Part shown: piece by piece, positions 31,699 to 41,058 of the stretch
Numbering within the stretch: position 1 is the stretch's first letter
Layout: every line of letters starts with the position of its first letter
Assembly (NCBI GenBank): GCA_015832175.1
Contig: WJXW01000003.1
Location: forward strand, 1,116,001-1,180,000
Direction: 5' to 3'
Origin: Paraphaeosphaeria minitans
Taxonomy: Eukaryota > Ascomycota > Dothideomycetes > Pleosporales > Didymosphaeriaceae
Length of the DNA: 64,000 nucleotides
Translations under genes and position numbers: made by a program
The notes under the pieces: generated by a model
What the model was told of the DNA's origin: nothing
What the model saw: only the letters and a program-made list of their open reading frames with translations
Databases searched by the model: none

Positions 31699-34676
31699 CT
31701 ATGAATGGGAGTGCCATCGCGCATGCGCGCCCATGGCAAAGAGGGGCATCACCGCGCCACACTCGTCGCAAGCGTATACGTCCTCATCTAGCATGTCTTC
31801 GTCTTCTGACTCCCAGTGATCTTGCGTGGCAAAGGTGGCCTCTTGGGACGGAGTAGGTAGGTCTTCCGAGCCCCCTCCAGCATCGTTCAAGCCATGTACA
31901 TTCGTGTTAACGACGCTGGTCTGGTCACTAGAGGCTGCGGCGTCCATCCTCTCATACCCTGGTCTTGACATGACCGAAGCAACATCATCCGGTTCTGTGA
32001 CCTTGAAGTCTTTCAATACTTGGTCTTGACGCTTGAACATCTTGCTGATGTCGCGTCCCACGCCTCCCTTTTCACTTGCTGCGTCTACCATGTTTGTTGC
32101 TGCAACGTTGACCAAGCTAAGGTTCCAACCGCTCTTCTCTGGGTGCAGTCTCCGGAATAGCGGTAAGAGAGCCTCTGCAACTAAGCGATCGGCTACTGTA
32201 TCGACGTCGTCCTTCAAGTTGAAGACGAGATTAGGCATTGGCCCAGAACGAGATATACGGGCAAACGAGCGGTTACGACTTCCGTCTGGGTTCTGCGAAG
32301 GACGTGGCCTGGTCGTAAGCCGCAGTGTCTTTGGAAAGGCCACCCATCGCTTCATGGGAGCTTCCGTCGGTTCTGCAGTGTCAGGGACCGTCTTAGTCGA
32401 AGCAAGTGCATCTTCGTCTTCCTCTAAGAGGTCAGCATGCATCCGCCGCAGCAGGCTCTTTGACAGCAGCAGCAGCTCTTTCTTCACTTCAGAAATAGTA
32501 TCGAGGCGGATGTAGCTATCTTCCAGGCTGATCTGAGTAGGCACGTCACGAGCCTGTCCAACTTCACTGTCATCGATTCCAAGCAGTAAGCCGTACGTTT
32601 TAGCGCCGATACCATGCGGTGCGCCCGCGCCTCCGAGAATCTGTTCAAGCGCTTCTGGTCCGATATCAGGGACCTTTCTCACGTCACCAACGAGCACCTT
32701 TTCTTTGGTGCCGCCGTACACTAAGCCTTGATCAAACTCTGCTGGTCTCTGCAGCACAAGCGCGCGCAACTTCAATGCCGTCTTGAAGCCAATGCCGGGG
32801 ATTTTCCCGATCTCGTGGCTATCTATAAATGAGGTGACGTTATCCTGACCGTCTTCAGAGTTGTAGGGCGGAAACAGAGTAGTCTGATCGTTGGGCTTAT
32901 GTACGTTGCACACAAGCTTTGCAAGAACCTTGTTTGTGGAGATGCCGGCGGTGCAGGTTTGATCTTTTTCTGACGCAAGTCTTCCACGCAGATAATGGGC
33001 AAGATGACTGCCAAGTATAAGACGCATGCGCAATACATCTGACGGGCCATCTGCGATACGTTAGCGCTCTGATGAGACAACGACCGCCCCGCATTCTGCA
33101 ACTACGGAGACTGGCCTAAGGCGTACGGCCGCTGCGAGGCTTGTCGATGGGTTTTCGCGAGTGCGGATCCTCGCACGGCGCTTATTTTGTATCTCGACCC
33201 CACGTTATCCGCACCAGCGGCAATGCGCGTTGGGCTCTTGGTCGAAGTTTATATGACCTCGTCGATGCGATTGGGACACTCGCCTTCATGCCGTATCGAG
33301 AGCAGTGTCCACGTGAACGGCGTAGCCATGCAAGCTCCTGCGGCGTGGTAAGGCTGATGATGTGCGGGTTTAAACGAACACCACAACCGAGCGCAGGATT
33401 GGAGGCTTCGAACTGTGCCTCCTTTGAACATTCGAAACAGAATGTTCTGCGAACAGAAAAATGCACGCAACAGCTAAGCTGTGCCGTGCGAAAGCTTTGT
33501 AGCCGCAGTGTCGGTAGATGATGCAAATATCGCGAGTACTCGGCTCCTGGAACAAAGACTCGAAATAGAAATCGACCGCTCTTACCTAGAGAGGTATCCA
33601 CTTGTTCTGGATATGTCTGACCAGCCACCTTTGAAGCATCGAAAGCAAAGCCAATCGATGGGTCGATTTTGGAAAGACAGAAAAAGGAAGACATCAAAGA
33701 CGTCGGGTTCAAAAGTTGCAGGTTATAATTTACCATGTCGGTCACGTCCATCCAAACCTTTGGGACACATGTCAGTGTTCGCTAATCCTGGCGATGTACG
33801 GGCCTCGAAGAGGATAATCGTGCAATACGGACGAGAGAGCGGGGAATTCAAAATGGCGGCGCCAAGCGAAGGAATCTTACGGATTGTTCCGTAGAATGCG
33901 CCTACCTCGTCGAAGCCCAACCTCTCGCAGCGGGAATTCCACGAGAAGGAGCGAAGAAAGGCACAAAACTCCTTTGAGGCGTTGCGAAATCGCGTCAGAT
34001 CCTCGCCGAGCACGATGACGACGTCTGGACATATTTTCTTTGCTTCTTTGATGAGCTGCAGTTTGTACAAGCCCTGGGAGGGTCAGCGGCTGACTCGCGT
34101 GAAGAATACGGAGAGATGGCAATGAGGGGCTCCCGGCTCCGAAGGGAGCACTGTGCACACGATGGGCGTTCGCTTGCATAGCCCGAAGTGGCACACATGG
34201 CGTGGAAGGATCGCGATCCGGCCTTGCCACGACCCGAAGTCTGCAATTCGCGCAGTTGGTTAACGCGACAGGGGGGAGGTGGTCGCGAAGGGAGTCATAC
34301 TCTCCGGCGTGCCTCGTAGTTGCAAGTGACGACAATCTGTTTCTGCTGTATCGCCAGCGGACGCGTTCGCAACGACGGCGTTTCAGCCTCGACGACGCTG
34401 GCGTAGAAAGCGTCCTACCTCGGCATTCGTAAGCTATGGCGTACTGGATGCGGGCCGTGAATGGCAGCAGTGCATACATAGTCCTGTCGAGGCGGCAGAG
34501 GTGGTTAGCAAGCTCGGCTCTGGGAGAGGATAGGGCGGGCCGGCGTTGCCATCACGACGAAGGGTGAGGCTCGGGGCTTTTGGAGCATCATCAGCTGGCG
34601 GGCCTGTGCTTACAAAGTGGATGATGATGGCGTCGAGAGGCCGCTTGAGCCTCTTCCTTCGCTGGCGGGCGTCCAT
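31699..34676 (-). CDS. Y-family translesion DNA polymerase (iota/eta type)
   Basis: Six exons by protein continuity: 34676-34614, 34483-34478, 34414-34301, 34073-33906, 33757-33586, 33050-31699 (624 residues). Exon 1 is MDARQRRKRLKRPLDAIIIHF, exon 2 is only GACTAT (DY), exon 3 starts DAFYASVVEAE, so together they form the catalytic HFDYDAFYASV motif. Exon 4 has GEDLTRFRNAS and RLGFDE; exon 5 VWMDVTDMVNYNL, carrying further palm residues; exon 6 LILGSHLAHYLRGRL, TAGISTNKVLAKLVCNVHKP, a helix-hairpin-helix (GKIPGIGFKTALKL) and the little-finger region. The C-terminus CDECGAVMPLFAMGAHARWH is a UBZ-like zinc finger for ubiquitin, as in polymerase eta. Family enzymes bypass UV and other lesions at PCNA-ubiquitin-marked forks. 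Intron 5 is unusually long (535 nt). Confidence 0.88.
34478..34483 (-). other. 6-nt microexon of the Y-family polymerase gene
   Basis: The minus strand reads TGCTAAC...CCTCGACAG | GACTAT | GTATGCACTG...CGAGGTAG | GACGCTTTC. A consensus branch point and AG precede it, and a consensus GTATGC donor follows it. It supplies Asp-Tyr between IIIHF and DAFYAS with phase 0 on both sides. Y-family polymerases need HFDYD-like sequence here, with the first aspartate binding catalytic metal. Confidence 0.8.
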
Positions 34677-35320
34677 GGTGGGTGGCAGGCGTCGCGCTGT
34701 CGAGATGGCAACGGCAACGGCACCGCTGGAACTGGGTGGAACTGGCTGGAATTGGAACTGGGACTGGGACTGGAAGTGAACTGGCTGGAACTGGGACTGG
34801 GACTGGGACTGGCTGGAACGGAAACAGGATAGATACAGAACCAGAAGCGCCCTCGAGATGCGAAACGCGACAGGCAGCGGGCGCCAAGCCGTGGGTGCAG
34901 CGGGCGCGCGTCGCCATTGGCAATAACGCTGGTGATCTGCGCTACGGCGGGCGGGCCAAGCGCACCTTTGCCACATCGATTCCAAAATAGCACTGCCGTC
35001 GTTTATTCTTGGACCGCCCGTTGCTACCCAGACCGCACGCCTGGCTGCGTCTGCTCCCTCCGCACCCAAGCCCCTCCTCTCCCCCCCCGCCGCGTTGTCT
35101 TGCCTTGCCTGCACTGTGTTAGGTATAAACGAACGCTGCCCGCCGGCCTCGATCAATCAAGTCTGCCTCTCGCCGCTACCACACACACCCCGGCATCACC
35201 AGCCAGCTATACGAACCCTAAAGCAGAACACGAGGCGCCCCCCCAGCAGCCAGACGACCCTCTCAGCGCTGACGGCTCCCCTCCCTGTCTCTCTTATCTG
35301 CGCCATCGCCATCTGCTCGC
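34677..35320. other. shared upstream region of two divergent genes, with a minisatellite
   Basis: 644 bases between the polymerase ATG and the Ser/Thr-rich gene ATG, so probably a bidirectional promoter. It includes the GGAACTGGGACTGG array listed separately and, further right, C-rich sequence such as CCTCTCCCCCCCCGCCGC near 35075-35092. Confidence 0.55.
34726..34824. repeat. irregular minisatellite of GGGACTGG/GGAACTGG units
   Basis: About fifteen 6-mer GGAACT/GGGACT-type blocks joined by GG, with two longer internal copies containing GTGAACTGGCTGG. On one strand G-rich and thus able to form secondary structure. It sits within the divergent promoter region. Confidence 0.7.
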
Positions 35321-36322
35321 ATGATGCTGTCGACTATATCACACTCCATGGCACCCACCGTCACTTCACGAGACCCTCCCGCCCACATCATGACCACCGC
35401 CATCACTTCACGAGACCCTCCCGTCCATATCATGACCACCGCCACCACCACCCAGCTGCCCATATCAACCCCGCGGCACCCGGCTCTCTCCCAGCGACCC
35501 TCTCTGCGTCTCGACACCCACCAAGTCCGCACCTTTGGAAAAGGGTCCAGTCTGCGTCTCGACACACTCAGCGCCGTGTCGCCCACCGCCCGCAACACCT
35601 TCTCCAACGCCTATGCACCCCCAGCCTCTGCTGCACCGGCCACTGGTCGCCCCTCCAAACTGCGCCTCTCCATAGACAGCAGCTGCAACGCACCCAGCAG
35701 CGCATCCACGCCTGACTCTGCATCCACGCTGTCCTCCGCCCTCACCTCCGCCTCTACCGCCACCTCTACCGATTCTGCTGCCATCATCATTCCCTACAAG
35801 CAGCCGCACAACGTCCGCTCCATCCTCTCCAACGGCCCTACCCCGCGCAAGATGGCCTCCTCACAGCCGCTGTTCCCTGCTGAGAAGCGGGTGTCTTTCC
35901 GCACGCCTCTGGAAGAGGATATCAAGACGGTAAAATACACACTGGCGCATTCAGACATCGACTCCTCCGTCTCAACCATATCCTCCCTCACAACCACCTC
36001 TTCGGAAGAGTCAGAAACCGCCACCACTCTCGCCATCAACGCAAAGTCCGCTTCAACCGCATCACCCACGCTATCCATCCCATCGTCCTCATCGAGTTCC
36101 TCCTTCGCCTCGCTGCAAACCTCGCCTCGTCCCAAAGGCCCACGCACAGGCGACAAGCGCGACTCTTCCGAGTCAGACAGCGACTCCTGCCCCGAGACAC
36201 CCGTCGCAGGGCGGCGGAAACGCAGGCGAGACTGGCGATGGACGCTGGGCCCGCTTCCGTCTGACGGGTCGACCTCGACATCCGCGTCGACAAGCGAGGC
36301 GACGAGCGAGGACAGCACCTAA
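35321..36322 (+). CDS. Ser/Thr-rich conserved protein with an RVxF-type PP1-docking motif
   Basis: Single exon, 333 residues; ATG 35321 begins MMLSTISHSMAPTVT, and an in-frame ATG at 35348 is an alternative. A 14-residue duplication (TSRDPPAHIMTTAI then TSRDPPVHIMTTAT) occupies residues 14-41. The middle is Ser/Thr/Ala-rich. The best-conserved-looking part is about residues 160-210: PYKQPHNVRSILSNGPTPRK, then EKRVSFRTPLEEDIKTVKY. KRVSF fits the RVxF consensus by which regulators bind protein phosphatase 1. The C-terminus has a KRRRDWRWTLGPLP block after an acidic serine stretch. I believe homologues exist in other ascomycetes as unnamed proteins. A PP1-regulatory role is inference from the motif. 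Confidence 0.72.
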   Translation: MMLSTISHSMAPTVTSRDPPAHIMTTAITSRDPPVHIMTTATTTQLPISTPRHPALSQRPSLRLDTHQVRTFGKGSSLRLDTLSAVSPTARNTFSNAYAPPASAAPATGRPSKLRLSIDSSCNAPSSASTPDSASTLSSALTSASTATSTDSAAIIIPYKQPHNVRSILSNGPTPRKMASSQPLFPAEKRVSFRTPLEEDIKTVKYTLAHSDIDSSVSTISSLTTTSSEESETATTLAINAKSASTASPTLSIPSSSSSSSFASLQTSPRPKGPRTGDKRDSSESDSDSCPETPVAGRRKRRRDWRWTLGPLPSDGSTSTSASTSEATSEDST

Positions 36323-37904
36323 GCATACTACGATGAAATGAAAGAAACGGACGGCGTTTGGAGGCACGCAGCGTCATTACACGGGACGAGCTTGGGCTCA
36401 CACACAGCACAGGCTTCGGCGTTTTCCACATGTTTTGCACACTTATCCTGAGGGGACAAACTCTAGAGCATTTTACGGTGTTGCGTCTTTCCATGATACC
36501 ACATCTGCATGGCTGGCTGGCATACTACAGCGCGGCCGCGAAGCGCGCAAGCGTTACCTTAGCTACTACTACCTACTTAATCCTGTAAATACACATGCCT
36601 TTCGAGACCGACATTACCCCATCCTATCCTGTTCACCTGGACAATCGTGCCCGTGTCCCTCTCCTCGGTGCGTTCTTGCATTGGCTCCTCGACCCAACCT
36701 GGTCATCACGCTCACCCTCACGCTCACCCTCACATTGACCATGACACGTCAAAATTTCCGAACATGACCCGTCCTCGTCGATGGCCACTTTAGACCCTGA
36801 ACCACCGAACCGCACGAGGACGTCCCCGCCCAGCCAACCCATCTGACAGGCGCGCATGCGCGTGCGCGTGCGCCTGCCTTTGGCGATCAGCGCCTTGGCC
36901 GATCTTGCCCGGCGCCCGATCCGCACACCATGCAAGGTAAGGTAGGTAGACTATCTATCTACCTACCTACACAGTAGACGTGTGGACAGCCCTGCGGCAC
37001 GTCACGTGTGCGAAGGTGGGTAGGTCAAAAGAGTTGTATGTGTGCCTCGACACACATGTCGGGTTTCTCACCGTGGCTCTGCGCCGTTTCGTCCCGCCCT
37101 ACATAGGTCCAGGTCCAGGTCCAATCACGTCCAAGCTTTATTATGTAACCCATCAACGCTTTACACAGTACACCAAACATCCCCAACCCCCCGTCCCATG
37201 ATGGTCATCCATCTCTCGATTTCGGTTCCATCGCCGTTGCGTTTCGCAGGTGGGCGGGTTTCGTTCCGTCTCGTTCCGTCTCGTTCCGTCTCGTTCCGTC
37301 TCGTTTCGTTCCGTTTCCCACTCGAGACACAACAGGTGTTCTAGGACCCCCCCACCCAAACGCGACAACACAGCAGCAACGCCCTCGTTTGCGCTTCCGT
37401 TTCGCCGTCCCACCGACGTTCAAAACCAAAAGTTCAAAACGCCCCGCGAGGCAAACACCCCCTGGCACACGCACGCACGTTGGGAGCCGAGGCGTGCTTG
37501 CTGTCTCGCCACACCCAACCCACCTACCTATAAATAGCGCTCCGGATTCGGAGGTGGATTGGCACGCACGCACGCACGCATGGTATCTGATCTAGAGCAA
37601 AGCAAAGTGGTGTCAAACCGTGTGGTTTTTGATTGGAGGGCTGTTGCGTGCCGATGTGGGTGCGGGTAATGCAATGCAATGCTAGAAGGCGTGCGGTGAA
37701 GGCGAGTTGTAGGTGAGGCGTGCTGAGCAGTGAAGTGTCATCTCGATGACAGTACTAATAGTCCATTCCCACTTCATCTCACCTAGTACATCATTCGTAC
37801 ATTATACAGAAAGACATGATCTGAATTCAATCAAGCCATGAAACTATGAATCCGATACCTTTAGTTCTCATTCTTCGCAAAAGGTCTTCCCTTGACCTTG
37901 GTGT
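36323..37904. other. intergenic, repeat-rich
   Basis: About 1.6 kb between convergent genes. Contains CTCACCCTCACG repeats (about 36709-36737), an inverted GTAGGTAG/CTACCTAC cluster (36938-36970), a decanucleotide array (separate entry) and GCACGCAC runs near 37562-37580. No gene is supported. Confidence 0.55.
37258..37312. repeat. decanucleotide tandem repeat TCTCGTTCCG
   Basis: Four to five copies of TCTCGTTCCG with a final degenerate TCTCGTTTCG. Confidence 0.8.
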
Positions 37905-39601
37905 TCAGTTGGTGTTCCGGAGCCCTGCATTGTACGCAAACAGGCTGGCTACGATGGCTACAGTCGCAACCCCTGTAGACGCCGCAAATGAGTGCCTGAT
38001 GCCGTCATAGTATACCAACCGTGCTTTCAACTGGATGTCTGGAGGTAGGCTGCGCAGAGCAGTTACCGAATGTCTTATACTTTCTATGATCTCTTGTTTG
38101 TTCGGGATGTCACCCAGAGCGTCTGGAAGCCTCCAATTCAAAGTGTTTTGAACGATTGCAGCACTGATGGCTACACCCCACACGGTCCCTAAAGATCTGA
38201 TCAAATAGACAGTAGATGCAGACACGGCATGATCTGTATCTGTCAGCGAACGCCAAACCTTCACCTGAAGCTCTGAAGCTTACCTGAGTGATCAAACGAG
38301 GCCAGTGTCGTGAATAGAGTGGCCGGATAAATGATGCCTTGGCCCAAATTCGCTGGGAAGATGAACACCATGTACTTCCACGTTTTGTCGTGGAACGATA
38401 GAGATGTCACCATGGCGTTACCTAAAGTCAAGAGAAGAGCTCCTACTCTTACCAAAGGGATCAATCTGCCCCAGCGCGACATGACAATGCCTGTAATGAG
38501 GCCACCCACAGAAGTGGCAAGCGAGGGTATCGCAAGTCGCGCGCCAGCTTTGGTAGCAGTGTCCATAATGACGACCTGGAAAAAAAGCGGGAGCATGAAA
38601 AGATACGCATACGCAGCTGCTCCAGCGCAGATGTTCGCGGTCTGAATTGCGATAGGGTTCCTTCCGCGCAATTGACGCAGAGGAATGACGGGAATCGCAG
38701 TAGTCCGAGACTCGACCCATAAGAAAGCTCCAAGCAGCGCAAAGCTGCCAACCAGTGAACCGATGACCCATGCATTGCTCCAAGGTAATTCGTTGCCACC
38801 TAAACTTAAGCCCCCGAGCTGCACCGAGATCCCAGTTACCAACGACAGAGCACCTAGGAAGTCGACCTTTTCGCGTATCTCCTTCCAGCTGGGATGAAGC
38901 TCAATGGGATTCTTGACAACGACCCAGCCAAGGACAAGAGCGATGATGGAAATAGGCACTTGGACGAGAAAGCACCAGCGCCAGCCGATGGAGTCTGCGA
39001 CGGAACCTCCAAACGAAGCTCCGCATATCGAACCGAATCCAAAGATTCCGTTCTGCAGCGATTGATACATGCCACGTTTTCGGAAAGGAATCATGTCCGA
39101 GTTGACAATCGTCGCTATATCGATTGGTCAGTAACGTGCCGAGGCTCGGCCGCACAGGCAGCCCTTACCAATCGTCATCAATCCTCCACCCCCGAACCCC
39201 GTCAATACACGCATCAGATTCATGACAAGCATGCTGTTGGCAAGACCGCAGCCCAGACATCCTGCCGCAAACGTGATAGTCGACACAAAGAAGCAGACGC
39301 GCCGTCCGAATATGTCGCTGAACCGGCCATAGAGGGGCTGAAACGCTGTGCTGGTGACGAGATAGGATGTTGTTAGCCACGACGCGGTATTCGCAGCATC
39401 GAACTCGGAGCTGATGACGGCATATGTCGCTGCTGTGATGGTACTGTCGAAGCCATACAAGAAGACGTTTGCGAAAATGGCCACTTCAATCCAAAAGAAC
39501 CCTCGCGGCGGCTTCCAGCTTTCTTCTTCCGGCGGCCTGAGCAAGAGAGGCGTGTCCTCGTCAGGTTGCTGACTGGCCTCTTCAGCTTCACGCGGCGACA
39601 T
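37905..39601 (-). CDS. MFS transporter, drug:H+ antiporter / vacuolar basic amino acid (VBA)-like
   Basis: Three exons: 39601-39169, 39114-38284, 38233-37905 (530 residues). The N-terminus MSPREAEEASQQPDEDTPLL is soluble and carries an acidic dileucine-like EDTPLLL, a signal often seen on vacuolar transporters. Membrane helices begin at VAIFANVFLYGFDSTIT; the loop between helices 2 and 3 has YGRFSDIFGRR, the MFS signature, and helix 5 follows as GFGSICGASFGGSVAD. About 12-14 helices are seen and the protein ends in SLFAYNAGLRNTN. By this pattern it belongs to the DHA2/VBA group exporting drugs or moving basic amino acids into vacuoles; substrate not deducible. Both introns (54 and 50 nt) are well formed. 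Confidence 0.85.
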
Positions 39602-39997
39602 ATTCGTGCAGCATCGAGGCGAGCTGCAGTTGGAGACTTTTATACGTTGCTTCCATCCTTTCTCGGTTAGGGTAGGTAGGTATTACGACATCTCACGAGT
39701 TCTGAGGCAAGAGCTAGCGAGCCTGTACGCTGACGAAGGGGGTTTTTGAGCGCCTCATGTTGTGCAACATAAAGATGTTGATGATATTCTCCAATATACA
39801 AGTGAAAATAGCTGACACAGGCGTGGACAACGACCTATTTCCTTGTCTGCGGCTTCCTACGAATCCTGTCTCGCCCCCACGCATCGCGCCAGGTCAACAT
39901 CGCTATCAGGTTCCAGTTCTCCCGTTTTTATATGCTTTTTGAAAAGCCTTCATCCACAGAAGCCGCCGTCACTCTCTCGTAACAGATCCTGGACCGT
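39602..39997. other. intergenic
   Basis: Upstream of the transporter. GGGTAGGTAGGTATT near 39670 and a Ser/Pro-rich open stretch next to the ASST-like fragment, which could be its lost 5' part. No gene is supported. Confidence 0.4.
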
Positions 39998-40444
39998 ATG
40001 GAACCTGCCATCGTTTCGCTCCAGAACTATGAGGGTACGGCTTTTTATGTCTCGTGGAACGGGACACGGAAAACGGAGACATGGCTATTTTATGCTGTAG
40101 CTGGCGGGTACAGTCGGAAGCATTTCCTCAGCATGGGAGACGGTTCCCGCAAGTCTTTCGAGGCAGGCTTCCACATTCCCGGAAAGCAGGTTCACCACGT
40201 TGTTGCGGAAGCTGTAGACGCTAGGGGACATGTCTACGGTCAGAACCACCAGCGTGGCCAAGCTGCAGCCCGAGATCTCGCCCGCAAAGAAAAGCTAGGC
40301 AATTCCGCCAATGGGGATTCAAGCCCAGTATCAGGCCTGGATGGAGCTATGCTGAGGCTCAGCATCTTGACTCGAGTTTCATCAGCTGCTCCGACGACAT
40401 TTCCTGCCGCGTATGTCTCGCAACGGGCACATGATCAATGCTGA
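39998..40444 (+). pseudogene. C-terminal fragment of an arylsulfotransferase-like (ASST) fungal protein
   Basis: The frame reads LQNYEGTAFYVSWNGTRKTE, TWLFYAVAGG, KSFEAGFHIPGKQVHHVVAE and AVDARGHVYGQ. The order YVSWNGxTExxxW, KxGFExxxxxPG, VxAEAVDxxG is what I know from the C-terminal part of fungal ASST-domain secreted proteins. The catalytic propeller that should precede it is missing; CGTAACAG just before the region could be an old intron acceptor. An ATG at 39998 exists but a 148-residue protein would hold only the end domain. The remaining frame after ARKEKL looks like random sequence. Confidence 0.5.
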
Positions 40445-41058
40445 TGATGGCTACAAGGCTAGACGATGTTTTGCTTGGAACATTTGACTTCAGGGTTATC
40501 AACACCCGTACACACTGTCACTCGCCTGACTAGTACAGTCGTTATAGTATATAGTAGCCAGACTTTTATCGCTGAGCCCCCGGGAATTGCAAAAGGGCGT
40601 TGCGGTGAGCCCTAAGATAATCTCCATCGGGCTACGGTACCTACCTATACATTATGCCGATAAATCCAGGGACCATCCCAATCATAGAAATGCACCCTCC
40701 CTAGACCTCGCACCAACTCTTCAATCTCACGTCTATCCTCATCGTTCATTCCAGAAACCGGAGTTCCGATGGAGGCTTGGCTCAGCGCATCAACTGGTTG
40801 GTGCATCCCGTCCTGGTCGCCCACTCGTTACCTAGCCATGAACATTCTGCCACTCAGCGGCACGGCCGGGATAATCCACCAATTCAATCACTTCGCGACT
40901 GTGGAGTCCCTGTAGCAATTGACTTTACGACATCGTCATATTCTGCTAGTGCCTGCATTGTAATTTGGATCGGAGTATAACTCCGCAATGGGATTCGGTG
41001 AAGTTGCACGCCAAAATGGCGTTCACAGCCAGTCTTGCAACGTTGTGCGATCGCGACA
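40445..41058. other. intergenic
   Basis: About 0.6 kb upstream of the beta-galactosidase pseudogene. GGTACCTACCTATAC near 40636. No gene seen. Confidence 0.4.
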
